From NCBI RefSeq assembly GCF_001866135.1, contig NZ_MODW01000008.1:1-64000 (forward strand): a DNA stretch of 64,000 nt, read 5' to 3'. The notes beneath the pieces were generated by a model. It was not told the origin of the DNA. It saw nothing but the letters and a program-made list of their open reading frames with translations, and ran no database searches. Positions 1 through 7,472 of the stretch are shown here, piece by piece. Made by a program: the position numbers and the translations under genes. This DNA is from Microbacterium sp. LCT-H2 (GTDB lineage: Bacteria; Actinomycetota; Actinomycetes; Actinomycetales; Microbacteriaceae). The stretch's first letter is position 1. The number at the start of each line of letters is the position of its first letter.

Positions 1-1
1 G

Positions 2-235
2 CTCACGCAGGCCGAGATCGATGCCGCCGACGCGCACCAGCACCACGTCACTGCGGGTAACGAAGAGGCGGAGGCTGCCGAGATCCAGGGCGCTCACGAG
101 CGCGCCGGGTTCCCGGATGCGCCGCTCACCGTCGACGAGACGCACGTCGACGAGACGCCGAACACGCCCAGCACGGTGATCTCGACCGAGCCGGTCAAGA
201 AGCCTCGGAAGAAGAAGTCGGAGGACGACGCGTAG
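2..235 (+). CDS. C-terminal end of an unidentified protein (5'-truncated)
   Basis: An open frame enters from the left edge and stops at TAG 233-235, giving the last 77 residues of a protein. Codon use is typical for the window, with G or C in nearly every third position, so I take it as coding. The visible part is hydrophilic and rich in Glu, Ala, His and Thr and ends in a basic stretch (KKPRKKK) followed by SEDDA. There is no membrane segment or recognisable motif, and I cannot name a family. A strong terminator follows 19 bp downstream, so this gene ends its transcript. Confidence 0.6.
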   Translation, partial: LTQAEIDAADAHQHHVTAGNEEAEAAEIQGAHERAGFPDAPLTVDETHVDETPNTPSTVISTEPVKKPRKKKSEDDA

Positions 236-253
236 TCGTCACTCCCCCTCGCG

Positions 254-281
254 AAGGCCCCGTCCGCTCGGACGGGGCCTT
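254..281 (+). terminator. Rho-independent-type terminator hairpin
   Basis: A perfect 12-bp GC-rich stem (254-265 with 270-281) surrounds a GCTC loop and is followed by TCATCGTTCT. It sits 19 bp after the stop of the truncated gene and ends that transcript before the RidA gene. Confidence 0.8.
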
Positions 282-312
282 CATCGTTCTCCCCTGATGA
301 GAGGATCGTCTC

Positions 313-726
313 ATGTCTTCGGTCGTCCGCCTCCTCCGTGCTCCCGTCCTCGCCGATGCCCCGTACGCGTACGCCGCCACCGCCCCCGCTGACGCGCGTC
401 TGGTCTTCCTGGCCGGAGCCTGCCCGTTGGAGGACGATGGGACGACCACCGCCCCCGGTGACTACGCCGCTCAGGCGGCACGGTGTGTCGAGACGCTGGA
501 GCTCGCACTCAAGGCTGCCGGCGCCACTCTGACGGATGTCATCAGCACGCGCGTCCTGGTGGCTTCCTCCGCGCAGCGGGACCTCGTCACGGCCTGGGAC
601 GTCATCCACGCCGCGTTCGGCGCTCACGACGTGCCCAGCACCCTTCTCGGGGTCACGGTGCTCGGCTATGACGACCAGCTCGTCGAGATCGAGGCGGTCG
701 CCGCTCTGCCCGCGGATCGTGCATGA
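313..726 (+). CDS. RidA/YjgF-YER057c-UK114 family protein
   Basis: The 137-residue product has the size and pattern of the Rid family, whose canonical member hydrolyses reactive enamine/imine intermediates from PLP-dependent dehydratases. Visible family features are the early VFLAGACPLEDDG strand-loop, the helix with AAQAARCVETLELALKAAG, and the STRVLVAS strand. The catalytic Arg of canonical RidA near the C-terminus is not clearly present, since the end reads VEIEAVAALPADRA, so this may be a divergent Rid subgroup with unknown substrate. Its stop overlaps the ATG of the next gene (ATGA at 723-726), so the two are translationally coupled. Confidence 0.8.
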   Translation: MSSVVRLLRAPVLADAPYAYAATAPADARLVFLAGACPLEDDGTTTAPGDYAAQAARCVETLELALKAAGATLTDVISTRVLVASSAQRDLVTAWDVIHAAFGAHDVPSTLLGVTVLGYDDQLVEIEAVAALPADRA

Positions 727-1247
727 TCACCCTCATCCGACACGCGACGGATCAGGACCATGCCGTCCTGGAGGAGATCGAGCGCGCCGCTGACAGCCTT
801 CTGACCGATCGCTTCGGTGCCGAGGACTGGCCCCCGCCATCGACAGCCGACGACCGTCAGCGCGCGGAGGGATTCGTCCTGGTGGCCACCTGCTCCCCTG
901 CGACGGAAGCTGCCGGCGGAGGTGACATGCCGGTCGGGTTCGTTCAGGTGCTGGAGGGACCCGGGTACGCCCATCTGGAGCAGTTGTCCGTCCACCCCGC
1001 TTCCGGTCGCCGCGGGATCGGTCGCGCCCTCGTTCTGGCGGCCCAGGACGAGTCCCGCCGTCGGGGCCGCTCGCAGCTCACGCTGCGCACCTACGCGGAT
1101 GTCCCCTGGAACGCCCCTTTCTACTCCCGCTGCGGCTTCGCGGAGTCCACGCCGGACACCGACTTCCTCCGTGAGCTCGTCGCCGTCGAAGAGCGTCTGG
1201 GCCTGACCCGGTACGGACGGCGGATCCAGATGACCGCGGCGCTCTGA
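723..1247 (+). CDS. GNAT family N-acetyltransferase
   Basis: The 174-residue protein has the GNAT fold order: an N-terminal strand-helix (LIRHATDQDHAVLEEIERAA), the central beta4 strand HLEQLSVHPASG, the acetyl-CoA pyrophosphate loop RRGIGRAL, and a C-terminal YSRCGFAE segment. GNAT enzymes transfer acetyl from acetyl-CoA to an amine; the substrate cannot be read from the sequence. The start overlaps the RidA stop by 4 bp, implying one operon. About 80 bp without a gene separates it from the rhodanese-like gene. Confidence 0.85.
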   Translation: MITLIRHATDQDHAVLEEIERAADSLLTDRFGAEDWPPPSTADDRQRAEGFVLVATCSPATEAAGGGDMPVGFVQVLEGPGYAHLEQLSVHPASGRRGIGRALVLAAQDESRRRGRSQLTLRTYADVPWNAPFYSRCGFAESTPDTDFLRELVAVEERLGLTRYGRRIQMTAAL

Positions 1248-1315
1248 CCGGCTACGACGGCAGGATTCGCGCGACGCACGACGGAATCCCTCGGTCGTCG
1301 GCGCCCGCGCATCCC

Positions 1316-1321
1316 TAGTCT
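1316..1321 (+). promoter_or_regulatory. -10 hexamer of a leaderless promoter (rhodanese gene)
   Basis: TAGTCT lies exactly 6 nt before the ATG at 1328, with no Shine-Dalgarno sequence between them. This spacing would place transcription start on or next to the start codon. No convincing -35 element is visible. Confidence 0.55.
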
Positions 1322-1327
1322 GGGCTC

Positions 1328-1747
1328 ATGATCGATCCTCTCGACTACTTCGCCGCCCGACTCGCCTTCGAGACCGACCCCAGCGACGTGCACGCCGACC
1401 GTGCCACCGGCCGCGCGCTGGTCGTGATCGACGTCCGCTCGAGCGAGGCATTCGCCCAGGGGCGCGTGTCCGGCGCGCTCCACATGCCTCACAGCGAGAT
1501 CGCTCACCGCGCCCCGGAGGAAATCCCGGCGGATGCCGAGGTCGTCGTCTACTGCTGGAGCCCCGGATGCAACGGCGGTGTCCGCGGCGCGCTCGAGTTC
1601 GCTCGTCTGGGCTATCGAGTGCGCGAGATGATCGGCGGCTTCGAGTACTGGGCCCGCGAGGGATATCCCGTCGAAGACGCCGAGGGTGTGCACCACCGTC
1701 CCGTCGACCCGCTGACCGGAATCCCCCGCATCCGCACCCGCGTATGA
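1328..1747 (+). CDS. Rhodanese-like domain sulfurtransferase
   Basis: The 139-residue protein is a single rhodanese domain. It shows LVVIDVRSSEAFAQGRVSGALHMP, typical of the CH2A region, and an active-site segment VVVYCWSPGCNGG whose first Cys is the expected persulfide carrier, followed by FEYWAREGYPVE. Rhodaneses move sulfane sulfur between thiosulfate, low-molecular thiols or protein acceptors; which acceptor is used here is unknown. The gene appears monocistronic: it has its own -10 element at 1316 and ends at a strong hairpin shared with the convergent cytochrome oxidase operon. Confidence 0.88.
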   Translation: MIDPLDYFAARLAFETDPSDVHADRATGRALVVIDVRSSEAFAQGRVSGALHMPHSEIAHRAPEEIPADAEVVVYCWSPGCNGGVRGALEFARLGYRVREMIGGFEYWAREGYPVEDAEGVHHRPVDPLTGIPRIRTRV

Positions 1748-1764
1748 ACAGGTCACAGGAACGA

Positions 1765-1796
1765 CGAAGGCCCCCGGAGTGATCCGGGGGCCTTCG
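1765..1796. terminator. Bidirectional terminator between rhodanese gene and cta operon
   Basis: A perfect 14-bp stem (1765-1778 with 1783-1796) with a GTGA loop lies between two convergent stops (1747 on + and 1811 on -). It can act in both directions. Confidence 0.85.
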
Positions 1797-1810
1797 TGGT
1801 GCGAGATGAC

Positions 1811-2245
1811 TCAGCGGGCGAAGTTGCCGCGGTAGTACTCGTAGACCCAGCCGACGATCGCGACCACGAAGATCGCGAGGCCGATCGGGAGCAGGAAGTG
1901 ACCGACCGCAAGACCCACGACGAAGACACCCGCCGAAGCTGCGAGCACCAGCGGCCACCAGGACCACGGGCTGAACTCGCCGAGCTCGGGGTCACCGTCG
2001 TCGATGTCCGACGTGAGGATGTCCTCGGGCAGCTCGCCGTTCTGCGCCTTGTGCGTCCGGTCGAGGTAGAAAGCGACCATCGCGCCCATGAAGGCCGAGA
2101 AGAATAGGGCGACCGTGCCGACCCACTCGATCTGGTTCACCAGCGGAAGCCCCGGGTGAGCCAGGATGTTCCAGCCCGTGTAGACGACGCCGACAAGGGC
2201 GAAGAACGCGGTGAGGACCCACCAGATGATGACGTTGTCGCGCAT
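1811..2245 (-). CDS. ctaF: Cytochrome c oxidase subunit IV (actinobacterial CtaF)
   Basis: This 144-residue membrane protein matches the actinobacteria-specific fourth subunit of the aa3 oxidase. It has two N-terminal membrane spans (about residues 5-28 and 40-60, with VALFFSAFMGAMVAFYLDR), an acidic soluble linker (LPEDILTSDIDDGDPELGEFSPWSWWP), and a C-terminal pair of hydrophobic spans ending in WVYEYYRGNFAR. It belongs to the respiratory supercomplex in the cytoplasmic membrane. It is the last gene of ctaC-ctaD-ctaF, starting 3 bp after the ctaD stop. Subunit III (ctaE) and the bc1 genes are not here; in relatives they sit in a separate ctaE-qcrCAB locus. Confidence 0.93.
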   Translation of the reverse strand: MRDNVIIWWVLTAFFALVGVVYTGWNILAHPGLPLVNQIEWVGTVALFFSAFMGAMVAFYLDRTHKAQNGELPEDILTSDIDDGDPELGEFSPWSWWPLVLAASAGVFVVGLAVGHFLLPIGLAIFVVAIVGWVYEYYRGNFAR

Positions 2246-2248
2246 GGC

Positions 2249-3982
2249 TCAGTGGCCCTCTCGCTCGCCGGGTGCGGTGGTCGCGAACTCCGCGGCCTCC
2301 GGGTGGTTCAGATCGAAGGCCGGACGCTCGCTGCGGATGCGCGGGATCGACGTGAAGTTGTGCCGCGGCGGCGGGCACGAGGTCGCCCACTCCAGCGAGG
2401 CACCGTAACCCCAGGGGTCGTTCACGGTCACCTTCGGAGCCTTGCGGGCGGTGATCCAGACATTCAGGAAGAACGGCAGCATCGACGCACCGAGGATGAT
2501 CGCACCGATCGTGGAGACCTGGTTCTGCCAGGTCCAGCCGTCCGCCGCGGAGTAGTCCGCGTAGCGACGCACCATGCCGTCGACACCGAGCCAGTGCTGG
2601 ATGAGGAAGGTCATGTGGAAGCCGACGAACAGCATCCAGAAGTGCACGTAGCCGAGGCGCTCGTTGAGCATGCGTCCCGTCCACTTCGGCCACCAGAAGT
2701 AGAAGCCGGCGAACATCGCGAAGACGACGGTGCCGAACACCACGTAGTGGAAGTGCGCCACGACGAAGTACGAGTCGCTGAGGTGGAAGTCCAGCGGCGG
2801 GGCCGCGAGGATCACGCCGGTGAGACCACCGAAGACGAACGACACGAGGAAGCCGAGCGAGAACACCATCGGAGTCTCGAAAGTCACCGACCCTCGCCAG
2901 AGCGTTCCGATCCAGTTGAAGATCTTCACACCCGTGGGCACCGCGATGAGCATCGTCATCAGGGCGAAGAACGGCAGCAGCACGGAGCCGGTGACGTACA
3001 TGTGGTGCGCCCACACGGCGACGGACAGGGCCGCGATCGCGATCGTCGCGTAGACCAGGGTCTTGTACCCGAAGATCGGCTTCCGGCTGAACACCGGGAA
3101 GATCTCCGAGACGATGCCGAAGAACGGCAGCGCGATGATGTAGACCTCGGGGTGGCCGAAGAACCAGAACAGGTGCTGCCAGAGCAGGACACCGCCGTTG
3201 GCCGGGTCGTAGATGTGGGCGCCGAGGACGCGGTCGGCCGCGGCAGCGAAGATCGCCGCGGCGAGGACCGGGAAGGCCATCAGGATCAGCAGGCTGGTGA
3301 TGAGCGTGTTCCAGCTGAAGATCGGCATGCGCCACATCGTCATGCCGGGAGCACGCATCGTGATGATCGTCGTGATGAAGTTCACCGCACCGAGGATGGT
3401 TCCGAAGCCCGAGATGCCCAGACCGAGCATCCAGAGGTTTCCACCGGCACCCGGCGAGAACGAGGCGTTGGCCAGCGGCTGATACGCGAACCACCCGAAC
3501 GAGGCGGCACCCTGCGGGGTGAGGAAGCCGGCGACGGCGATGGTCGAACCGAACAGGAACAGCCAGAAGGCGAAGGCGTTAAGACGCGGGAACGCGACGT
3601 CCGGAGCACCGATCTGCAGCGGCAGGATCGCGTTCGCGAAGCCCGCGAACAGCGGCGTCGCGAACATCAGCAGCATGATCGTGCCGTGCATCGTGAACAG
3701 CTGGTTGTACTGCTCCTTCGTCGGGATGATCTGCATGCCCGGCGCGAACAGCTCGGCGCGGATGACGAGGGCCATCACGCCGCCGAGGAGGAAGAACATC
3801 ACCGAGGCGATGAGGTACATGTACCCGATCGTCTTGTGGTCCGTGGAGGTGATCCACTTGACGACGATGTTGCCCTTCTGCTCGACGCGCGACGAGCTCA
3901 TCAGAGCGGCCTGGCGCGCGGGCAGGGTGGTGGGACGGGAGCGGGGTGCCTCGTCGGTGCGAGGAGCTTCAGTGGTCGACAT
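2249..3982 (-). CDS. ctaD: Cytochrome c oxidase subunit I (aa3 type)
   Basis: The 577-residue catalytic subunit of the haem-copper oxidase reduces O2 to water and pumps protons. All metal ligands are visible: haem a ligands His99 (TMHGTIM) and His412; CuB ligands His277 (FFGHPEVYI, with the Tyr281 that forms the His-Tyr crosslink), His326 and His327 (WAHHMYV); and haem a3 ligand His410 (VAHFHYV). About twelve membrane helices are apparent, and the length is normal for actinobacteria. The protein begins with a hydrophilic stretch of about 35 residues. ctaD follows ctaC by 3 bp and precedes ctaF by 3 bp, so the three are certainly co-transcribed. Confidence 0.98.
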   Translation of the reverse strand: MSTTEAPRTDEAPRSRPTTLPARQAALMSSSRVEQKGNIVVKWITSTDHKTIGYMYLIASVMFFLLGGVMALVIRAELFAPGMQIIPTKEQYNQLFTMHGTIMLLMFATPLFAGFANAILPLQIGAPDVAFPRLNAFAFWLFLFGSTIAVAGFLTPQGAASFGWFAYQPLANASFSPGAGGNLWMLGLGISGFGTILGAVNFITTIITMRAPGMTMWRMPIFSWNTLITSLLILMAFPVLAAAIFAAAADRVLGAHIYDPANGGVLLWQHLFWFFGHPEVYIIALPFFGIVSEIFPVFSRKPIFGYKTLVYATIAIAALSVAVWAHHMYVTGSVLLPFFALMTMLIAVPTGVKIFNWIGTLWRGSVTFETPMVFSLGFLVSFVFGGLTGVILAAPPLDFHLSDSYFVVAHFHYVVFGTVVFAMFAGFYFWWPKWTGRMLNERLGYVHFWMLFVGFHMTFLIQHWLGVDGMVRRYADYSAADGWTWQNQVSTIGAIILGASMLPFFLNVWITARKAPKVTVNDPWGYGASLEWATSCPPPRHNFTSIPRIRSERPAFDLNHPEAAEFATTAPGEREGH

Positions 3983-3985
3983 GAC

Positions 3986-4882
3986 TTACTCCTCTCCTTC
4001 CTCGGTGTCGGTCTTCCCGGAGGTGCCGGGGAGGTTCGAGAGACGGTCGTACGCGTCGGTGATGTCTCCCGTGTTGCCCTCTTCCTCGAGGGACTGCAGG
4101 TAAGCGTCGTACTCGTCCTGCGAGACGACCTTCACGTTGAAGAGCATCATCGAGTGGTACTCGCCGCAGAGCTCGGCGCACTTGCCGGCGTACTCGCCCT
4201 CACGAGTGGGGATGAAGGACCAGGAGTTGTCCTTCCCGATGAACATGTCCTTCTTGTAGAGGAAGTCGATGATCCAGAAGGAATGGATGACGTCTCGGGA
4301 CTGCAGGTTGATCGTGACCTTCTGGTCGACGGGGAGCACCAGCGTCGGCAGTTCGGCCTGGTCGATGTTGCCCTCGGCGTCCGGCTGGGCCTGGATGCCC
4401 ATCGTCCAGACGGTGTCCTCATCGGTTTCACCGTCGTACTGGAAGTCCCACGCCCACTGCTTGGCGATCGCGGTGATCTCCACGTCGGGGTCGTCCCACT
4501 TCGCCTCGATCTCGGTCTGATCGCGAGCCGTGAAGAAGAACATGCCCAGCACGAGGATGAGCGGCACGATCGTGTAGAAGATCTCGATCGGCATGTTGTA
4601 GCGCATCTGCACCGGCAGGCCGGTCTGGCCCTTGCGCCGGCGGTACGCGATCGCAGCCCAGGCCATGAGGCTCCAGGTGACGACGCCGACCGCGAGGAGA
4701 ACGATCCAGGAGTTCACCCAGAGGGACGAGACACGCTCCGTCTGGTTGGTTGCTGCCGGACCACCGTCCACGAAGCCCGGTAGAAAGCCGTTCAGCTCGG
4801 TGGGAGTACATCCCGCCAGAGCCACAGCTGCCACAACTCCCACAGGGAGTGCGGCCCAACGAAGGCGGCGTTTCGAGGGCAC
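3986..4882 (-). CDS. ctaC: Cytochrome c oxidase subunit II (CuA subunit, lipoprotein)
   Basis: Subunit II accepts electrons from cytochrome c at its binuclear CuA centre and passes them to subunit I. The C-terminal cupredoxin domain has the CuA motif GKCAELCGEYHSMM plus the upstream HSFWIIDF histidine. Two membrane helices precede it. I chose the GTG at 4882 because an AAAGG Shine-Dalgarno lies 6 nt upstream and the product then begins with a compact lipoprotein signal (KRRLRW, hydrophobic core, lipobox LAGC with Cys25), giving 298 residues. An in-frame ATG at 4912 lies 5 nt after a TAGACT hexamer, so a longer leaderless form is possible. First gene of the cta operon. Confidence 0.95.
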   Translation of the reverse strand: MPSKRRLRWAALPVGVVAAVALAGCTPTELNGFLPGFVDGGPAATNQTERVSSLWVNSWIVLLAVGVVTWSLMAWAAIAYRRRKGQTGLPVQMRYNMPIEIFYTIVPLILVLGMFFFTARDQTEIEAKWDDPDVEITAIAKQWAWDFQYDGETDEDTVWTMGIQAQPDAEGNIDQAELPTLVLPVDQKVTINLQSRDVIHSFWIIDFLYKKDMFIGKDNSWSFIPTREGEYAGKCAELCGEYHSMMLFNVKVVSQDEYDAYLQSLEEEGNTGDITDAYDRLSNLPGTSGKTDTEEGEE

Positions 4883-4916
4883 GATGCACCTTTCAGATCG
4901 CGGACAAGGCATGTTC

Positions 4917-4922
4917 AAGTCT
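4917..4922 (-). promoter_or_regulatory. -10 hexamer upstream of ctaC
   Basis: Read on the minus strand, TAGACT lies about 35 nt before the preferred GTG start at 4882 and 5 nt before the alternative ATG at 4912. It is the likely -10 element of the ctaCDF operon. Confidence 0.5.
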
Positions 4923-4969
4923 AGAGCAACCTCACACCTGATTCATGCCAACCATGCAGGTTGAGACGC

Positions 4970-5008
4970 CGAACGGCCGCCGTCACACGAGGTGACGACG
5001 GCCGTTCG
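4970..5008 (-). terminator. Terminator hairpin after erpA
   Basis: A 17-bp stem with one mismatch (4970-4986 with 4992-5008) and a 5-nt loop lies 14 bp past the erpA stop. No T-run follows. It separates erpA from the ctaC promoter region. Confidence 0.65.
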
Positions 5009-5021
5009 CGGGAAGAACGTG

Positions 5022-5384
5022 TCAGTGGAAGCTGTCGCCGCAGGCGCAGCTGCCCGCCGCATTCGGGTTGTCGATCGTGAAGCCCTGCTCGGAGATGGTG
5101 TCCTTGAAGTCGATCGAGGCACCGTCGAGGTAGGGAACGCTCATGTTGTCGACGATGACCTCGACACCGTCGAAGTCGACCGTCTCGTCGCCTTCGAGGT
5201 AGCGCTCGTCGAAGTACAGCTGGTAGATCAGGCCCGAGCAGCCGCCCGGCTGCACGGCGACGCGCAGACGCAGGTCGTCGCGTCCCTCCTGCTCCAGGAG
5301 GTTCTTCACCTTCGTGGCGGCGGCGTCCGTCAGCGTGACGCCGTGTGCGCTCGTGGTCTCTGCGGACAGGGTGGTGTCGCTCAT
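5022..5384 (-). CDS. erpA: Iron-sulfur cluster insertion protein, A-type carrier (ErpA/IscA)
   Basis: The 120-residue protein belongs to the HesB/IscA/ErpA family, which carries [Fe-S] clusters from the assembly scaffold to apo-enzymes. The three cluster-binding cysteines are in place: GGCSGLIYQLYFD in the middle and CACG at the C-terminus (GSCACGDSFH). A GAGGAG Shine-Dalgarno sits 4 nt before the ATG. It is a single gene with its own promoter and terminator. Its position directly upstream of cytochrome oxidase genes is a common actinobacterial arrangement, but a direct role in oxidase assembly is not implied because the oxidase has no Fe-S cluster. The symbol erpA is assigned by family and could be iscA or sufA. 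Confidence 0.92.
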   Translation of the reverse strand: MSDTTLSAETTSAHGVTLTDAAATKVKNLLEQEGRDDLRLRVAVQPGGCSGLIYQLYFDERYLEGDETVDFDGVEVIVDNMSVPYLDGASIDFKDTISEQGFTIDNPNAAGSCACGDSFH

Positions 5385-5423
5385 GTCGCTCCTCAGGACG
5401 GGCCGGGTACGGGCTCTCCGACG

Positions 5424-5429
5424 ATTCTA
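5424..5429 (-). promoter_or_regulatory. -10 hexamer of the erpA promoter
   Basis: On the minus strand TAGAAT lies 39 nt before the erpA ATG, with a GAGGAG ribosome site between them. This is a conventional leadered promoter, unlike many others in the window. Confidence 0.5.
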
Positions 5430-5450
5430 CCGCCGGTGCGGACGGAAGGC

Positions 5451-6854
5451 TCAGATCTCCCGCGCGTTCATACGGGCGAGCAGCAGTGCCTCGGTCGCTA
5501 CGGCGTGCCGGAAGGTGTCCAGATGCAGCGACTCGTTGGGGCTGTGCGCGCGGGAGTGCGGATCCTCCACACCGGTGACGAGGATCTGCGCCTGCGGGAA
5601 CTCCCGCACGAGATCCGCGATGAACGGGATGGACCCGCCCACACCGAGATCCACCGGGGGCACCCCGTACCCGTCACGCATGGCTTCCCGGGTCAGCGCG
5701 ACGGCCCACCCGCTGGTGTCCACGAGGAAGGGGTTGCCGAGGTCCACATCGGAGAAGGTCAGCTCGGCGCCGAAGGGCGCGTGTGCACGGAGGTGACGCT
5801 CCAGAGCCTCGTAGGCATCCTGGCCGGACTGCCCGGGCGCGACACGGGCGCTGATCACCACGGTCACCTCCGGGAGCAGCGTGTTCGACGCGGCAGCGAC
5901 ACTCGTCGCGTCGATGCCGATGACCGTGATGGAGGGCTTGTTCCAGATGCGGCTGAGGATCGTGCCGTCGCCGATGGGCGTCGTCCCCGGGAGGAGCCCG
6001 GCCTCGTCGCGCAGCGTCTCCTCGGTGTACTCGGGCGTCTCGGCATCCCGAGCGGTCATCCCGTCGACCGCGACGGAGCCGTCCTCGTTCCACAGCGTGG
6101 CGAGGAGTCGCACCGTCGCCATCATCGCGTCGGGCACGGCGCCGCCGAACATCCCGGAGTGCGAGGCGTGGTCGAGCGTGCGCACCTTCAGGGTGAAGCG
6201 GGCGTTGCCGCGGAGAGACACGGTCAGGCCCGGCGTGACGGAATCCCAGTTGCCGGAATCCGCGACGACGATCGCATCGGCGCGGAGGGCGTCCTTGTTG
6301 TCGGAGAGGAACTGCGCGAACGACCGCGAGCCGTACTCCTCCTCCCCCTCGACGAACATCGCGATCCCGAGGTCGAGGTCGTCGCCGAGCACGTCGGCGA
6401 CCGCTCGGATCGCGCCGATGTGCGCCATGATGCCCGCCTTGTCGTCCGCGGCTCCGCGGCCGTAGAGGCGCCCGTCGCGCACGGTCGGCTCGAACGGCGG
6501 CGTCTCCCACAGGGCGTCATCCCCCGGAGGCTGCACATCGTGGTGGGCGTAGAGGAGGATCGTCGGCTTGCCGTTCCGCGCGGCGCGGGTCGCCAGGACG
6601 GCCGGCTGGCCCTGCTCGTCTGTGCCGGGGATGTCAGCACGGAGCACCCTCACCTCGTCGAACACCCCGGTGCCGCGCGCGAGCGTGGCGACGGCGTCGG
6701 CGCTGCGCTCGAGCTGAGCCTGGTCGAAGGCGGGCCAGGCCATGCCGGGAATACGCACGAGGCTTCCGAGGTCCGACAGCGCGGAGGGGATGCCGGTGGC
6801 GACGGCTTCGAGGACGGCGGCGTCGGACTCGCTGGGAAGTGCAGGTGAGGTCAT
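5451..6854 (-). CDS. M20/M25/M40 family metallo-dipeptidase
   Basis: The 467-residue enzyme belongs to the two-zinc M20 peptidase family. Motifs in order are ILLYAHHDVQPPG (first zinc His and the catalytic Asp), YGRGAADDKAGIMAH (bridging Asp), MFVEGEEEYGSRSF (catalytic Glu pair), IVVADSGNWD, and a late PHSRAHSPNES His/Glu segment. Such enzymes cleave dipeptides or related amides in the cytosol; the substrate is unknown. I chose the ATG at 6854 because a TAAGAT -10 hexamer lies 7 nt upstream and the family N-terminus starts here; longer in-frame extensions run through the divergent gene and are not credible. Confidence 0.93.
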   Translation of the reverse strand: MTSPALPSESDAAVLEAVATGIPSALSDLGSLVRIPGMAWPAFDQAQLERSADAVATLARGTGVFDEVRVLRADIPGTDEQGQPAVLATRAARNGKPTILLYAHHDVQPPGDDALWETPPFEPTVRDGRLYGRGAADDKAGIMAHIGAIRAVADVLGDDLDLGIAMFVEGEEEYGSRSFAQFLSDNKDALRADAIVVADSGNWDSVTPGLTVSLRGNARFTLKVRTLDHASHSGMFGGAVPDAMMATVRLLATLWNEDGSVAVDGMTARDAETPEYTEETLRDEAGLLPGTTPIGDGTILSRIWNKPSITVIGIDATSVAAASNTLLPEVTVVISARVAPGQSGQDAYEALERHLRAHAPFGAELTFSDVDLGNPFLVDTSGWAVALTREAMRDGYGVPPVDLGVGGSIPFIADLVREFPQAQILVTGVEDPHSRAHSPNESLHLDTFRHAVATEALLLARMNAREI

Positions 6855-6859
6855 GCGAG

Positions 6860-6867
6860 TAATCTTA
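6860..6867. promoter_or_regulatory. Overlapping divergent -10 elements (M20 peptidase / DUF3043 protein)
   Basis: TAATCT (6860-6865, plus strand) and TAAGAT (6867-6862, minus strand) share four bases. The minus element is 7 nt from the peptidase ATG (leaderless). The plus element is 34 nt before the GTG of the DUF3043 gene, which has a GAGG ribosome site. Confidence 0.5.
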
Positions 6868-6899
6868 AGGCGACCCACCCCAGCGAACCGAGGAACCTC

Positions 6900-7472
6900 G
6901 TGGCCACTACCCCCGCCTCCCCTTCGACGAACGACGACGCCCCCCAGACGCCTGCCGTCGGCAAGGGACGCGCGACGCCGACCCGCGCCGAGCAGGAGGC
7001 TGCGCGTCGCCGCCCCCTCGTGGCGAACACCAAGGAGGCGAAGGCCGCGGCTCGCGCCGAGCTGAACGAGCGCCGCGCGAAGGCGCAGGCCGGCATGGCC
7101 GCCGGCGAGGAGAAGTACCTCCCCGCGCGTGACAAGGGCCCGCAGCGCCGATGGGTACGCGACTACGTCGACGCCGGCTGGCACCCCGCCGAGTTCGTGA
7201 TGGGTGTCATGGTGCTCGTCATCCTGGCCTCGCTGCTGCCGACGAACATGATGATCTCGTTCTACGCGTACCTGTTCATGATGGCGTACCTCGTGATCGC
7301 GATCGGCGGCATGATCCTCCTCGGCATGCGGGTCAAGCGCAAGGCGGCCGCGAAGTTCGGCAAGGACCGCGTCGAGAAGGGTCTCGGCTGGTACGCCGGC
7401 ATGCGAGCCCTGCAGATGCGCTTCATGCGCCTGCCCAAGCCGCAGGTCAAGCGCGGGCAGTACCCGGACTGA
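6900..7472 (+). CDS. DUF3043 domain membrane protein
   Basis: A 190-residue actinobacterial protein of unknown function starts at GTG 6900 behind a GAGG ribosome site. Residues 1-80 are hydrophilic and charged (Thr/Ala-rich, then a basic Ala/Arg/Glu helix with ARAELNERRAKAQAG). The conserved KGPQRRWVRDYVDAGWHPAEF motif is followed by two membrane helices (about residues 100-117 and 121-140), then a basic amphipathic tail ending RLPKPQVKRGQYPD. It is a two-span inner-membrane protein with both ends probably cytoplasmic. Its 3' end overlaps the 3' end of the convergent pyrD by 26 bp. Confidence 0.88.
   Translation: MATTPASPSTNDDAPQTPAVGKGRATPTRAEQEAARRRPLVANTKEAKAAARAELNERRAKAQAGMAAGEEKYLPARDKGPQRRWVRDYVDAGWHPAEFVMGVMVLVILASLLPTNMMISFYAYLFMMAYLVIAIGGMILLGMRVKRKAAAKFGKDRVEKGLGWYAGMRALQMRFMRLPKPQVKRGQYPD

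Noticed and set aside
2156..4783. Very long plus-strand open frame across the ctaD-ctaC region
   Set aside because: It is antisense to clear cytochrome oxidase genes. High GC at third positions suppresses stop codons in the opposite frame; the product is charged low-complexity sequence rich in Arg, Glu, Asp and His.
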